Part shown: piece after piece, positions 22,874 to 32,458 of the stretch
Position numbering within the stretch: position 1 is the stretch's first letter
Layout: the number at the start of each line of letters is the position of its first letter
Origin: Variovorax paradoxus
GTDB lineage: Bacteria > Pseudomonadota > Gammaproteobacteria > Burkholderiales > Burkholderiaceae_C
Length of the DNA: 64,000 bases
Reading direction: 5' to 3'
Assembly: GCF_018614875.1 (NCBI RefSeq)
Contig: NZ_JAGGNW010000026.1
Coordinates: forward strand, 43,333 to 107,332
Program-made: the position numbers and the translations under genes
Notes under the pieces: generated by a model
What the model was told of the DNA's origin: nothing
The model's database searches: none
What the model saw: only the letters and a program-made list of their open reading frames with translations

Positions 22874-24505
22874 TCAGCCGATCACCTTGGTGGCGGTCGG
22901 ATCGAGCCTGGGCGGGTTCTCGAAGGTGTGGAAGGGCGCCGGGGACGGCACTTCCCACTCGAGGCCTTCAGCGCCTTCCCAGGGCTTTTGCGGCGCCTTC
23001 TCGCCCTTGCCGAGCATGTTCGGCAGCACGATGAAGAAGAAGAAATAGACCTGGGCGAGACCGAAGGCGAAGGCGCCGACCGATGCCAGCGCGTTGAAGT
23101 CGGCGAACTGCATCGGGTAGTCGGCATAGCGGCGCGGCATGCCGGCCAGGCCCAGGAAGTGCATCGGGAAGAAGGTGACGTTGAACGAGATCAGCGACCA
23201 CCAGAAGTGGATCTTGCCGCGCGCTTCGTTGTACATCACGCCGGTCCACTTGGGCGCCCAATAGTAGTAGCCCGCGAACATGGCATAGAGCGAACCGGCC
23301 ACCAGCACGTAGTGGAAGTGGGCCACGACGTAGTAGGTGTCCTGCAGCTGGATGTCGATGGGCGCGATGGCCAGGATGAGGCCGGTGAAGCCGCCCATCG
23401 TGAACACGAAGATGAAGCCCACCGCGAACAGCATCGGGGTCTCGAAGGTCATCGAGCCCTGCCACATGGTGGCGATCCAGTTGAAGATCTTCACGGCCGT
23501 GGGCACCGCGATCAGCATGGTCGCGTACATGAAGAAGAGTTGGCCCGTGACCGGCATGCCGGTCGTGAACATGTGGTGCGCCCAGACGATGAACGAAAGA
23601 ATCGCGATCGACGAGGTGGCGTACACCATGGAGGCGTAGCCGAACAGCCGCTTGCGCGAGAACGCCGGCACGATCTGGCTGATGATGCCGAAGGCCGGCA
23701 AGATCATGATGTAGACCTCGGGGTGGCCGAAGAACCAGAAGATGTGCTGGTACATCACCGGGTCGCCGCCGCCGGCGGGGTTGAAGAAGCTGGTGCCGAA
23801 GTGGCGGTCGGTCAGCGTCATGGTGATGGCGCCCGCGAGCACGGGCATCACGGCGATCAGCAGGTAGGCGGTGATGAGCCAGGTCCAGCAGAACATCGGC
23901 ATCTTCATCAGCGTCATGCCGGGGGCGCGCATGTTCAGGATGGTGACGATGATGTTGATCGAGCCCATGATCGACGAGGCGCCCATGATGTGCATCGCGA
24001 AGATGCCGGCATCCATCGAGGGGCCCATCTGCAGCGTGAGCGGCGCGTAGAGCGTCCAGCCCGCGGCGGGTGCGCCGCCGGGCATGAAGAACGAGCCCAC
24101 GAGCATCAGCGCCGCGGGGATCAGCAGCCAGAAGCTGAAGTTGTTCATGCGCGCGAACGCCATGTCGGAGGCGCCCACCTGCAGCGGGATCATCCAGTTC
24201 GCGAAGCCCACGAAGGCCGGCATGATGGCGCCGAACACCATGATCAGGCCGTGCATGGTGGTGAACTGGTTGAACAGCTCGGGGTTGACCAGCTGCAGGC
24301 CGGGCTGGAACAGCTCGGCGCGGATCATCAGCGCGAGCACGCCGCCCACCATCAGCATGGTGAAGCTGAACAGCAGATAGAGCGTGCCGATGTCCTTGTG
24401 GTTGGTGGCGAACACCCAGCGGCGCCAGCCGGTGGGCGCTGCGTGGTGCTCGTCGGGTGCGTGGCCGTCGTGGGCGTGACCGTGGGGGTCGAGGACTGCA
24501 CTCAT
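22874..24505 (-). CDS. ctaD: Cytochrome c oxidase subunit I
   Basis: The 543-residue catalytic subunit with about twelve helices that carries heme a and the heme a3-CuB site. Signatures: HGLIMVFGAIMPAFVGFANWMIP, FWFFGHPEVYIMILPAFG with the His-Tyr crosslink pair, VWAHHMFTTGM with the two CuB His, and VAHFHYVLVAGS with the heme ligands. EVYI and the K-channel Lys region indicate an A-type oxidase. It follows ctaC by 55 bp. Confidence 0.98.
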   Translation of the reverse strand: MSAVLDPHGHAHDGHAPDEHHAAPTGWRRWVFATNHKDIGTLYLLFSFTMLMVGGVLALMIRAELFQPGLQLVNPELFNQFTTMHGLIMVFGAIMPAFVGFANWMIPLQVGASDMAFARMNNFSFWLLIPAALMLVGSFFMPGGAPAAGWTLYAPLTLQMGPSMDAGIFAMHIMGASSIMGSINIIVTILNMRAPGMTLMKMPMFCWTWLITAYLLIAVMPVLAGAITMTLTDRHFGTSFFNPAGGGDPVMYQHIFWFFGHPEVYIMILPAFGIISQIVPAFSRKRLFGYASMVYATSSIAILSFIVWAHHMFTTGMPVTGQLFFMYATMLIAVPTAVKIFNWIATMWQGSMTFETPMLFAVGFIFVFTMGGFTGLILAIAPIDIQLQDTYYVVAHFHYVLVAGSLYAMFAGYYYWAPKWTGVMYNEARGKIHFWWSLISFNVTFFPMHFLGLAGMPRRYADYPMQFADFNALASVGAFAFGLAQVYFFFFIVLPNMLGKGEKAPQKPWEGAEGLEWEVPSPAPFHTFENPPRLDPTATKVIG

Positions 24506-24560
24506 TTCGTTGTTCCTTGCAATTTCTTCGTCGCGGGGCGCTTTTGCTCGATCTTCACGA

Positions 24561-25748
24561 TCACTTGCCGCGCAGGGCCAGAACTTCGGCCGGCTGCACC
24601 AGCTGGCCCGTCTTGTTCGACCAGCTGTTCTTGGTGTAGGTGGCGACCGCCGCGAGGTCGGTGTCGCTCAGCTGCTTCCATGAAGGCATCGCGCCATTGT
24701 TCTGGCCGTTGAGCAGCACCATCAGCTGCACCTTGTGGTCCGCGTCGACCACCTTGGGGCTGGCGTCCAGAGGCTTGATCGGGCCCGCGCCCTTGCCGTT
24801 GGCCTGGTGGCAGGCCGCGCAATTGGCGGCATAGACCTTCTCGCCGCGCGTCAGCATCTCGGGCAGGGCCCAGACCTTGCCCGGATCGTCGAGCTTGGCC
24901 GCGGCTTCCTTGCGCTTGCCATCGACCCACGCCGTGTAGTCGGCGGCCGAGACCACCTTCACGTGGATCGGCATGTAGGCGTGTTCCTTGCCGCAGAGCT
25001 CCTGGCACTGGCCGTAGTAGTCGCCCACGGTTTCGGCGCGGAACCAGGTGTCGCGCACGAAGCCGGGAACCGCATCCTGCTTGATGCCGAGCTGGGGCAC
25101 GGCAAAGGCGTGGATCACGTCGTTGGCGGTGGTGATGATGCGGACCTTCTTGTGGACCGGCACCACCATCGGGTGGTCGACCTTGAAGAGATAGTCGTCG
25201 GGCATGGCGCCCTTGGCGCCGGCGTCGGACATGGCGCGCTGCGAGCTGTCGAGCGTGGAGATGAAGGCCAGGCCCTCGCCTTCGCCGGCCAGGTAGTCGT
25301 AGCCCCACTTCCACTGGTAGCCGGTGGTCTTGATGGTGAGGTCGGCGTTGGTGGTGTCCTTCTGGGCCACCAGCACCTTGGTGGCGGGCAGCGCCATCAC
25401 GATCACGATGAGGAAGGGCACGATGGTCCAGATGACCTCGACCACCACCGATTCATGGAAGTTGGCCGCCTTGTGGCCGACCGACTTGCGGTGCTTCCAG
25501 ATCGAATAGAACATGACCGCGAACACGGCAACGAAGATGACCGTGCACAGGATCATCATCACCGTGTGCAGGAAGTGCTGTTCCTGCGCAATCTTGGTGA
25601 CGCCCAGCGGAAGATTCAGCTGGCGCACGGAGGGGCCGCCGGGCAGATCGTTGACTGCATGCGCCGCGCCGCTGAAAGCCGCGCCGGCCGCCAGCAACAG
25701 ATTCGCCGGCCTGTACTTGTTGCGCCAAATGCTCTTCATCGTGTTCAC
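24561..25748 (-). CDS. ctaC: Cytochrome c oxidase subunit II with fused cytochrome c domain (caa3 type)
   Basis: A 395-residue subunit: signal peptide (to about residue 31, ending GAAHA), two membrane helices, and a cupredoxin domain with the CuA ligands in YGQCQELCGKEHAYMPI. About 85 more residues follow with a heme c motif CAACH and a likely axial Met in GAMPSWKQL. This fusion makes the enzyme caa3-like, so it may take electrons through its own heme c. The start is GTG 25748 or the in-frame ATG 25739. Confidence 0.96.
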   Translation of the reverse strand: MNTMKSIWRNKYRPANLLLAAGAAFSGAAHAVNDLPGGPSVRQLNLPLGVTKIAQEQHFLHTVMMILCTVIFVAVFAVMFYSIWKHRKSVGHKAANFHESVVVEVIWTIVPFLIVIVMALPATKVLVAQKDTTNADLTIKTTGYQWKWGYDYLAGEGEGLAFISTLDSSQRAMSDAGAKGAMPDDYLFKVDHPMVVPVHKKVRIITTANDVIHAFAVPQLGIKQDAVPGFVRDTWFRAETVGDYYGQCQELCGKEHAYMPIHVKVVSAADYTAWVDGKRKEAAAKLDDPGKVWALPEMLTRGEKVYAANCAACHQANGKGAGPIKPLDASPKVVDADHKVQLMVLLNGQNNGAMPSWKQLSDTDLAAVATYTKNSWSNKTGQLVQPAEVLALRGK

Positions 25749-25799
25749 GTTTCTTCAATTTTTTCAACAAACCCAACCGTGCAGCGCCGCGCGAGCCCC

Positions 25800-26276
25800 T
25801 CAGGCGCCACGCAACGCCATGCGAATCTCGCGCGCCAATGCGGCTCGCAACTCCGGGCGTACATAGCGCCCCACCCTGACTGATCGACCCTGACCCGAGA
25901 CCTCGATCAGCGAACGATCGCCGGCCTGCGGTTCGATCCGCACCTGGTGCGGCAGAAATTCCGTGCGCTCGTAGTCTCCACCGTTCTCGAGCTCCACCAC
26001 CAGCCGGCCGCCCTGCAGCGCAATCCGTTCTCCATCGGTTGCGTGCCGTGCGTACAGCATGAACGCGAAACCCACCGCGGCCAGTTCGAGCCAGGCAAAA
26101 GGCAGAACCAGCGGCGCACCGAGCATCCAGAAGACCGCGCCGATGCCGAGCGATACCACGCACAGCGAGGCGTAGAGCCAGCCCAGCTGGCTCGGCGTCA
26201 CCGAGCAGTTGCGCTTCAGGAACCAGTGGATGTTCTGGCCTGAAACGGTGGCAAAACGAAACACGGAATTCGACAC
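25800..26276 (-). CDS. DUF2244 family membrane protein
   Basis: About 158 residues. After a short soluble start (VFRFATVSGQNIHWFLKRNCS) come two adjacent membrane helices (about residues 36-76) and a C-terminal beta-rich domain ending RYVRPELRAALAREIRMAL, the DUF2244 layout. There is no ATG near the beginning; I chose the GTG at 26276, with GTG 26264 as the alternative. It is the first gene before ctaC, 51 bp away, and DUF2244 proteins commonly head this oxidase block. Function unknown. Confidence 0.8.
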   Translation of the reverse strand: MSNSVFRFATVSGQNIHWFLKRNCSVTPSQLGWLYASLCVVSLGIGAVFWMLGAPLVLPFAWLELAAVGFAFMLYARHATDGERIALQGGRLVVELENGGDYERTEFLPHQVRIEPQAGDRSLIEVSGQGRSVRVGRYVRPELRAALAREIRMALRGA

Positions 26277-26385
26277 GGGCGAGTTCAGCAAATCGGTGCG
26301 TCGACGGCTGCCCGACCCCTTGTCTCCACAGGATCGGACAGACCTCGTTCGCGGAACAATACCCGCGAGTTTCACGCAACGGCGG

Positions 26386-26391
26386 ATTGTA
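26386..26391 (-). promoter_or_regulatory. Possible -10 element for the DUF2244-oxidase operon
   Basis: TACAAT on the minus strand, 110 bp before the DUF2244 start, in the only sizeable gap (26277-26446) ahead of the oxidase genes. No good -35 is visible at normal spacing, so this is weak. Confidence 0.3.
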
Positions 26392-26446
26392 GCGGGTAGC
26401 CACAGGCGCCCGGTCGCGGATGCGCAGCTTGCGGACCGCGCCGTCT

Positions 26447-27361
26447 TCAGGCGCCGGGCCGCCCGCGCTGCAGCATCGAGCGCATCTCGCGCAGCGACAC
26501 CGCGCTCTCGGCCGACAACGCCACGCGCGGCGCGGGCTTGAAGGCATGCCCGTAGATGACCTCGAAGGTCAGCGCGATGCGCCCGCCGCCCTCCTGCGCC
26601 GGCGCCAGCTCGGGCAGTGCATGCTTCAGCGCCCGGTGCCATGCCTTGCCTCGCAGCGCCGGGAAGCGCGCCGGATGCAGGTTGCGCCCCAGGGTGCGCA
26701 GCTCGGCAAGGGCCGCCTCGGGCGTGGCCCAGGTAAGCACGATGCGTTCCATGTCCATCACCGGCTCGGCGAAGCCGGCATGCACCAGCATGTCGCCCCA
26801 GTCGTGCATGTCGGTGTATTCATGGCCCGCGGCCGGCCAGCCGAGCCGGGCATGCAGCGCCCGCAGCTCGCGCACCGTGTCGGGGCCGAGGCACGAGAAC
26901 ATCAGGAAGCCGTCGGTCGCCACCAGCCGGTGCCAGCGCGCGATGAGCGCCTCGGGATCGGCCGCCATGTGCAGCGACATGTTGGCCCACAGCAGGTCCA
27001 CGCCGTCTTCCGGCGGCGCATCGAAGCGCGCCTTGCCGCCCTGCCAGCGGCGCGCGCTCCACCAGGGCGCCGCCAATGCCTCGCCGGCCGCAGCGGCAAG
27101 ACTGGATTCGGGTTCGATCACGAAGCAGGCGGCCTCGCGATAGCGCCGGGCCACGAGTTCATGCGCCTCGAGGCCGCCGCGCAGGGGCGCCCAGTCGGCC
27201 CAGGTGCGCGGCTGCGCCTTGATCCATTGCAGCCGGTCTTCCATGCGGCGGCCGATCTCCTCGTGCAGCCAGGGCGAGCCGGCGGCCGGCGCGAGCCGGC
27301 TCCAGCGCGCGGCCGCCTTGGGATCGATGGTCGGCGGTCTTCTTGCGGGGTCGGTGGCCAT
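26447..27361 (-). CDS. bioC: BioC-like SAM-dependent methyltransferase
   Basis: A 304-residue protein resembling malonyl-ACP O-methyltransferase BioC, which starts biotin synthesis by masking the carboxyl group of malonyl-ACP. Features are an N-terminal region with ARWSRLAPAAGSPWLHEEIGRRM, DLLWANMSLHMAADPEALIARWHRL, and MFSCLGPDTVRELR, typical of BioC. The glycine-rich SAM motif I is degenerate in this sequence (FVIEPESSLAAAAG), so activity is less certain than the family call. It is divergent from comF by 23 bp. Confidence 0.7.
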   Translation of the reverse strand: MATDPARRPPTIDPKAAARWSRLAPAAGSPWLHEEIGRRMEDRLQWIKAQPRTWADWAPLRGGLEAHELVARRYREAACFVIEPESSLAAAAGEALAAPWWSARRWQGGKARFDAPPEDGVDLLWANMSLHMAADPEALIARWHRLVATDGFLMFSCLGPDTVRELRALHARLGWPAAGHEYTDMHDWGDMLVHAGFAEPVMDMERIVLTWATPEAALAELRTLGRNLHPARFPALRGKAWHRALKHALPELAPAQEGGGRIALTFEVIYGHAFKPAPRVALSAESAVSLREMRSMLQRGRPGA

Positions 27362-27384
27362 GGGGCCGTGAGTATATTGAGCTC

Positions 27385-28101
27385 ATGTTCAGCCGTTGGG
27401 CCGATCGGCCTTTGACCTCCCTGCTCGCACGGCTGCCCAGCCAGTGCGAGGTGTGCCGCGCGTGGCCTTCCCGCCGCATCTGCGATGCCTGCGTGGCGCG
27501 CTTCGCGCCGCCGGCCGCGCGCTGCGGCAGCTGCGCCCTGCCCGTGCCCGAGGGTATCGCCCGGTGCAGCGAATGCATGCGCGATCCACCGCCGCTCGAT
27601 GCCTGCTTCGCAGCCTGCACCTATGCGTGGCCCTGGCCCGATTGCATCGCTCAATTCAAGTTTCGTGGCGAGGCCGGCTGGGCCGGGCCTTTCGCGACGC
27701 TGATGCGCAGCGTGCCGTGGGTGGAACCGGCGCTGGAGCAGTGCGACCGGGTGCTGCCGATGCCGATGGCGCCCGCCCGGCTGCGCGAGCGCGGCTTCAA
27801 CCAGGCGCTCGAACTGGCGCGCCGGCTGGCCCCCGCCAAGACCGACGCCACGCTGCTCCTGCGTACCCGCGAAACACCGGCGCAGAGCGGCCTCGCGCGC
27901 GCCGAGCGCCTTCACAACCTGCGCGGCGCCTTCGCGGTCGAGCCCTTGCGTGCCCACCAGCTGCAAGGCCGGCGCGTGATGCTGGTCGACGATGTGATGA
28001 CCAGCGGCGCCTCGCTGTTCTCAGCCGCGGCAGCCCTGCGGCTGGCCGGCGCGGTGCATGTCACGGCCATCGTGTTCGCGCGCACCGATCCGCCGCATTG
28101 A
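27385..28101 (+). CDS. ComF family phosphoribosyltransferase-like protein
   Basis: A 238-residue protein: an N-terminal zinc-ribbon-like part with Cys pairs (CEVCRAWPSRRICDAC and CGSCALPVP, CSEC) and a C-terminal type I phosphoribosyltransferase fold with VMLVDDVMTSGAS, the PRPP-binding loop. RLRERGFNQALELARRLA is the other family hallmark. ComF proteins take part in uptake or processing of transforming DNA in competent bacteria; whether this organism is competent cannot be said. Starts at ATG 27385. Confidence 0.92.
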   Translation: MFSRWADRPLTSLLARLPSQCEVCRAWPSRRICDACVARFAPPAARCGSCALPVPEGIARCSECMRDPPPLDACFAACTYAWPWPDCIAQFKFRGEAGWAGPFATLMRSVPWVEPALEQCDRVLPMPMAPARLRERGFNQALELARRLAPAKTDATLLLRTRETPAQSGLARAERLHNLRGAFAVEPLRAHQLQGRRVMLVDDVMTSGASLFSAAAALRLAGAVHVTAIVFARTDPPH

Positions 28102-28123
28102 CGAGCACCGCGACAATCGGCGC

Positions 28124-28585
28124 ATGTTCCATATCGTCCTGGTCCAGCCCGAAATCCCGCCGAACACGGGCAACGTGATCCGTCTCGCGGCCAACACCGG
28201 CTGCACGCTCCACCTGGTCGAGCCGCTGGGTTTCTCGATGGACGACCGCCTGCTGCGCCGCGCCGGGCTCGACTATCACGAATATGCCGAGGTCAGGCGC
28301 CACGCCGGCTGGCAGGCGCTGCTCGATGCGGAACGGCCGGCCGCCGAGCGCATGTTCGCCCTCACCACGCGCGGCACGCGCGCCGTGCACGACGTGCGCT
28401 TCCAGCCGGGCGACTGGCTGGTGTTCGGTTCGGAAACCAGCGGGCTGCCGCCCGCGGTGCGCGATGGCTTTGCCGAGCCCCAGCGCCTTCGGCTGCCGAT
28501 GCGCGAAGGGCAGCGCAGCCTGAATCTCTCGAACGCGGTGGCGGTGACCGTTTTCGAGGCCTGGCGGCAGAACGGGTTCGGCTGA
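28124..28585 (+). CDS. trmL: tRNA (cytidine/uridine-2'-O)-methyltransferase TrmL
   Basis: SPOUT-class enzyme that methylates the wobble nucleotide 34 of tRNA-Leu isoacceptors. The 153 residues are the usual short TrmL length. Motifs: QPEIPPNTGNVIRLAANTG near the start, LVFGSETSGLP (SAM knot loop) and RSLNLSNAVAVTVFEAWRQ at the end. Lies 22 bp after comF. Confidence 0.95.
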   Translation: MFHIVLVQPEIPPNTGNVIRLAANTGCTLHLVEPLGFSMDDRLLRRAGLDYHEYAEVRRHAGWQALLDAERPAAERMFALTTRGTRAVHDVRFQPGDWLVFGSETSGLPPAVRDGFAEPQRLRLPMREGQRSLNLSNAVAVTVFEAWRQNGFG

Positions 28586-28592
28586 GCCGATT

Positions 28593-29054
28593 TCAGCGGT
28601 AGCGGCGCACCACGGATTCCGCCACGCAGGCCGGCTTGGCCACGCCTTCGAGCTCGATCGTGGTTTCCCAGGTCATCTGGATGCCGTCGTCGGCGATCGG
28701 CTCCGCCGTGAGCAGCTTCATGCGCGCCCGCAGCTGCTTGCCCACCGGCACGGGCGACATGAAGCGCACCCGGTTCAGCCCGTAGTTCACGCCCATGCGC
28801 GACTCGACCACATCGAGCGCCGTCTCATAGAAACGCGGCAGCAGCGACAGCGTCAGAAAACCATGGGCAATCGGGCCGCCGAAGGGCCCGGCCTTGGCGC
28901 GCTCGATGTCGACATGGATCCACTGGTGGTCGCCCGTGGCCTCGGCGAACTGGTTCACCTGCTCTTGCGTGATGGTGATCCAGTCGCTCACGGCAACTTC
29001 CTGGCCGACGCAGGCCGCAAGATCCTGAAGCGTCTGGAATGTCTTTTTGGTCAT
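28593..29054 (-). CDS. MaoC family dehydratase
   Basis: A 153-residue hot-dog-fold protein with the R-hydratase signature: ITQEQVNQFAEATGDHQWIHVD, in which Asp and His form the catalytic pair, and FGGPIAHGFLTLSLLP. This form hydrates 2-enoyl-CoA to (R)-3-hydroxyacyl-CoA, as in PhaJ or NodN-like proteins. Physiological substrate unknown; it stands alone, convergent with trmL (7-bp gap). ATG 29054 was taken; an ATG at 29063 would add three residues. Confidence 0.9.
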   Translation of the reverse strand: MTKKTFQTLQDLAACVGQEVAVSDWITITQEQVNQFAEATGDHQWIHVDIERAKAGPFGGPIAHGFLTLSLLPRFYETALDVVESRMGVNYGLNRVRFMSPVPVGKQLRARMKLLTAEPIADDGIQMTWETTIELEGVAKPACVAESVVRRYR

Positions 29055-29174
29055 GCGGGGCATTCTGGCGCCAAGGCCGGCGGTGCGGCTGTCGGGCTTG
29101 CGACAAGCAGCCTCAGGGAACGCGATCTCGTCGATTTGCCCGCGCCACCCTTGGTCTTGCGATATGTTCGCGGC

Positions 29175-29915
29175 ATGACGACAACGACTCCCGCCGCCGC
29201 CGGCACCGGCGGCATCTATGTGCTTGCGGCCCATCCGCACTGGCGAGACTCTCGCATCAACCGCCGGCTGCTGGCCGCCGCCCGCTCGGTGCCGGGTGTC
29301 GAGGTGAACGACCTGTACGGCAGCTACCCCGACTTCGCCATCGACGTCGAGGCCGAACAGGCCCGGCTCGCGCAGGCCAGCCTGGTGGTGCTGCTGCACC
29401 CGATCCAGTGGTACTCGATGCCGGCGCTGCAAAAACTCTGGCTCGACGACGTACTCGGCTACGGATGGGCCTACGGGCCCGGCGGCACCGCCTTGCAGGG
29501 CAAGGACTGCTGGCTGGTCGCCACCACGGGCAGCCCCGAGCCGAGCTACCACCCCCAGAGCTACCACCGCTATTTCTTCGACGCCTTCCTGCCGCCCTAC
29601 GAGCAGACCGCCGCGCTCTGCGGCATGCGCTTCCTGCCGCCGCTGGTCTTCCACGGCGCACGCAGCGCCGCCGAGGCCGAGGTGGCGGCGCACGTCGACG
29701 TGTTCACCCAGCGGCTCGGCAGCTACCCCCAATGGCCCGAGCTCGAGGAACTCGATGCCTGCGTGGCCTGCCCCGTCCCCGAAACCGACCGCCCGGCCGA
29801 GCACGACGACATGGACAAGGTGGTGTCCGGCGCCTTCCACTCCGCGACGGCCCGGGGCCTTGCCTCCATGTCCGCCGCCAACGAAGAAAAGAACAACGAA
29901 GAAGGCATGGCCTGA
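29175..29915 (+). CDS. kefF: Glutathione-regulated potassium efflux ancillary oxidoreductase KefF
   Basis: A 246-residue flavodoxin-fold NAD(P)H quinone reductase. Family motifs: LAAHPHWRDSRINRRLL at the FMN phosphate loop, LLHPIQWYSMPALQKLWLDDVL, and TTGSPEPSYHP. Two bases separate its stop from the start of the KefC-type antiporter gene, and KefF binds and activates KefC in known systems. The C-terminal 40 residues are an acidic, low-complexity extension. Confidence 0.92.
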   Translation: MTTTTPAAAGTGGIYVLAAHPHWRDSRINRRLLAAARSVPGVEVNDLYGSYPDFAIDVEAEQARLAQASLVVLLHPIQWYSMPALQKLWLDDVLGYGWAYGPGGTALQGKDCWLVATTGSPEPSYHPQSYHRYFFDAFLPPYEQTAALCGMRFLPPLVFHGARSAAEAEVAAHVDVFTQRLGSYPQWPELEELDACVACPVPETDRPAEHDDMDKVVSGAFHSATARGLASMSAANEEKNNEEGMA

Positions 29916-29917
29916 GC

Positions 29918-31768
29918 ATGGAACACGCACCCGCCTGGCTGACCAGCAGCCTGATCTACCTGGGCGCCGCCGTGCTGGTGGTGCCGCTTTCCAGGGCCCT
30001 GGGCCTGGGCTCGATCATCGGCTACCTCGTCGCCGGCATCGCCATCGGACCCTGGGGGCTGGGCCTCGTGTCCAGCGTGGAGGACGTGCTGCATTTCGCC
30101 GAGTTCGGCGTGGTGCTGATGCTGTTCCTCGTCGGGCTCGAACTCGAACCCAAGCGCCTGTGGAACCTGCGCCGGCCCATCTTCGGCTGGGGCGCGGCAC
30201 AGGTGCTGAGCTGCGCCGCGGTGCTGTTCGCCGTCGGCTGGGCCGTGGGCGCCGAATGGCGCGTGGCGCTGGTGGCCTCGCTCGGCCTGGCGCTTTCGTC
30301 CACGGCCATTGCGCTGCAGGTGTTCGGCGAACGCAACCTGCTCAGGACGCCGAGCGGCCAGGCGGGCTTTTCGATCCTGCTGTTCCAGGACGTGGCGGCC
30401 ATCCCGATCCTGGCACTGCTGCCGCTGCTGGCGGGCGCCACGGCGGCCGAACAGTCGCTCGGCGGGCTGGACCGCGCGCTGGAAGCGCTGAAGATCGTCG
30501 GCGTGGTGGCCGGCATCATCCTCGGCGGCCGGCTGGCCCTGCGCCCGCTGCTGCGCTGGATCGCGCGCAGCGACACGCCCGAGATCTTCACCGCCGCGGC
30601 GCTGCTGCTGGTGGTGGCCATCGCGGCGCTGATGCAGTTCGTGGGCCTGTCGATGGCGCTCGGCGCCTTCCTTGCCGGCGTGCTGCTGGCCGAAAGCGAA
30701 TACCGGCGCGAGCTCGAAACCGACATCGAGCCCTTCAAGGGCCTGCTGCTCGGCCTGTTCTTCATCGCCGTGGGCATGTCGATCAACTTCGGCGTGCTGA
30801 TTGCGAGCCCCGGGCTGATGGCGATGCTGGTGGTCGGCTTCATGGCCATCAAGCTGGCCGTGATCTACGCGCTGGCCAAGGCCATGGGCCTGGCCTACCA
30901 GGAGCGCCCCGTGTTCACGCTGCTCTTGGCGCAGGGCGGCGAGTTCGCGTTCGTGGTGTTCCAGGCCGCGGGGCCGGACGTGCTGCCGCCCGAAATCACC
31001 TCGCTCCTGATCGGCGCGGTGGCGCTGTCGATGCTGCTGTCGCCGCTCTTGCTGGTGCTGCTCGACAAGTTCGTGCTGCCGCGCTACAGCCGCAACGGCG
31101 GGCCGCAGCTGGAGGAGATTTCGGAGCAGCAGGACGCCAAGGTGCTGATCTGCGGCTTCGGCCGCTACGGCCAGATCGTCGGCCGCATGCTGATGTCGCA
31201 AGGCCTGCGCGTGACGGTGCTCGACCACGATGCCGACACCGTCGAAGGCCTGCGCCAGTTCGGCTTTGGTGTGTTCTACGGCGACGCGACGCGGCTCGAC
31301 CTGCTGCGCACCGCGGGCGCCGGCACGGCCAAGGCCATCGTGGTGGCGGTGGACGACATCGACCAGTCGCTGGAGATCGTCGATCTGGTGAAGGAGCACT
31401 TTCCGCAGGCACGCATCGTCGCGCGGGCGCGCAACGTGACCCACCTCTTCCAGCTGCGCGACCGCGGCGTGACGGATGTCGAGCGCGAAGTGTTCGAATC
31501 GTCGCTGCGCAGCGCCCGCACCGCGCTCGAGGCGCTGGGCTGGCCGGCGCACGAGGCGCGCGAGTCGGCCATGCGGTTCCGCCGCCGGAACATCTCGCTC
31601 AGCGACGAGATCTATCCGCACTACAAGGACCGCGCCAAGCTGATCGCGGCCAGCAAGGCGGGCCGCCAGCAGTTCGAGGAACAGGTGGCGCGCGAACGCG
31701 AGGAGCGGCAGCGCCGCTCGGGGCGCGACTGGGACCGGATCGACGAAAAGGAAGAGGCCGACGCGTAG
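29918..31768 (+). CDS. kefC: Glutathione-regulated K+/H+ antiporter, KefB/KefC type
   Basis: A 616-residue CPA2 antiporter with about 12 membrane helices (residues 1-385), including the family's GLELEPKRLWNLRRPIFGWG and an ion-site Gln/Asp region LFQDVAAIPILALLP. The cytoplasmic RCK domain (about residues 405-530) begins VLICGFGRYGQIVGRML, a GxGxxG nucleotide site. It exports K+ in exchange for H+ and acidifies the cytoplasm during electrophile stress when glutathione adducts bind. Pairs with kefF just upstream. Confidence 0.93.
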   Translation: MEHAPAWLTSSLIYLGAAVLVVPLSRALGLGSIIGYLVAGIAIGPWGLGLVSSVEDVLHFAEFGVVLMLFLVGLELEPKRLWNLRRPIFGWGAAQVLSCAAVLFAVGWAVGAEWRVALVASLGLALSSTAIALQVFGERNLLRTPSGQAGFSILLFQDVAAIPILALLPLLAGATAAEQSLGGLDRALEALKIVGVVAGIILGGRLALRPLLRWIARSDTPEIFTAAALLLVVAIAALMQFVGLSMALGAFLAGVLLAESEYRRELETDIEPFKGLLLGLFFIAVGMSINFGVLIASPGLMAMLVVGFMAIKLAVIYALAKAMGLAYQERPVFTLLLAQGGEFAFVVFQAAGPDVLPPEITSLLIGAVALSMLLSPLLLVLLDKFVLPRYSRNGGPQLEEISEQQDAKVLICGFGRYGQIVGRMLMSQGLRVTVLDHDADTVEGLRQFGFGVFYGDATRLDLLRTAGAGTAKAIVVAVDDIDQSLEIVDLVKEHFPQARIVARARNVTHLFQLRDRGVTDVEREVFESSLRSARTALEALGWPAHEARESAMRFRRRNISLSDEIYPHYKDRAKLIAASKAGRQQFEEQVAREREERQRRSGRDWDRIDEKEEADA

Positions 31769-31890
31769 CGCCCCTCCACTTCTTTGGGGTGGTGGGGGTT
31801 GTCCACGAGCGCCGCGTCGGCTTCGCAAGCCGACTGTTGCAATCGGACATGGAACGCGGTGCGACCGCGTCGCCTCGGCACAATCACCCC

Positions 31891-32394
31891 ATGCCCAGCG
31901 TCCAACCCATCAAAAGAAAAACGGCCCCCACGGTCCCGGCCACCCCGACGCCCATGACCGGGTCCGTGGACACCGCCTTCCTTCGCACGCTGGTGGGCTA
32001 CAACGCGCGCCGCGCCTCGCTGGCCGTGATCGAGGTGTTCATGGTGCGCATGGCGGTATACGGCCTGAAGGTGGTGGATTTCTCGGTGCTGTCGCTGATG
32101 GCGCACAACCCCGGCATCACCTCGCGCCAGCTGTGCGCCACGCTCGATGTGCTGCCGCCCAACCTGGTGGGACTGATCGCCGCGCTGGAGCGGCGTGGCT
32201 TGATCGAACGCCGCCCGCATCCGAGCGACGGCCGCGCCCTGGGCCTGCACCTCACGCCGGCAGGGATGGATCTGACCGCGCGGGCCGAGCAGACCGCCGC
32301 CGAGCTGGAGGTGGACGCCACCGGGCGCCTGACGGCCACCGAGCGCAAGACGCTGATCCGGCTGCTGCAGAAGGTGTATTCGCGGGGCGGGTGA
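31891..32394 (+). CDS. MarR-type transcriptional regulator (copy A)
   Basis: A 167-residue winged-helix regulator. The DNA-binding part reads VDFSVLSLMAHNPGITSRQLCATLDVLPPNLVGLIAALERRGLIERRPHPSDGRALGL; a coiled C-terminal helix completes the dimer interface. It is a close paralogue of the MarR gene at 49780 (shared LVGYNARRA, GLIERRPHP, IRLLQK). It is convergent with the CoA-transferase gene of the catabolic island and is the best candidate to bind the palindromes at 36581 and 36661, since MarR proteins often control hydroxycinnamate genes. That assignment is inference. Confidence 0.9.
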   Translation: MPSVQPIKRKTAPTVPATPTPMTGSVDTAFLRTLVGYNARRASLAVIEVFMVRMAVYGLKVVDFSVLSLMAHNPGITSRQLCATLDVLPPNLVGLIAALERRGLIERRPHPSDGRALGLHLTPAGMDLTARAEQTAAELEVDATGRLTATERKTLIRLLQKVYSRGG

Positions 32395-32458
32395 ATTTCT
32401 CCGTGGCGCTGCGTCCGCGCTCGGGGCCGAAGACGATGCGAGCGCTGTCGGAGCTACG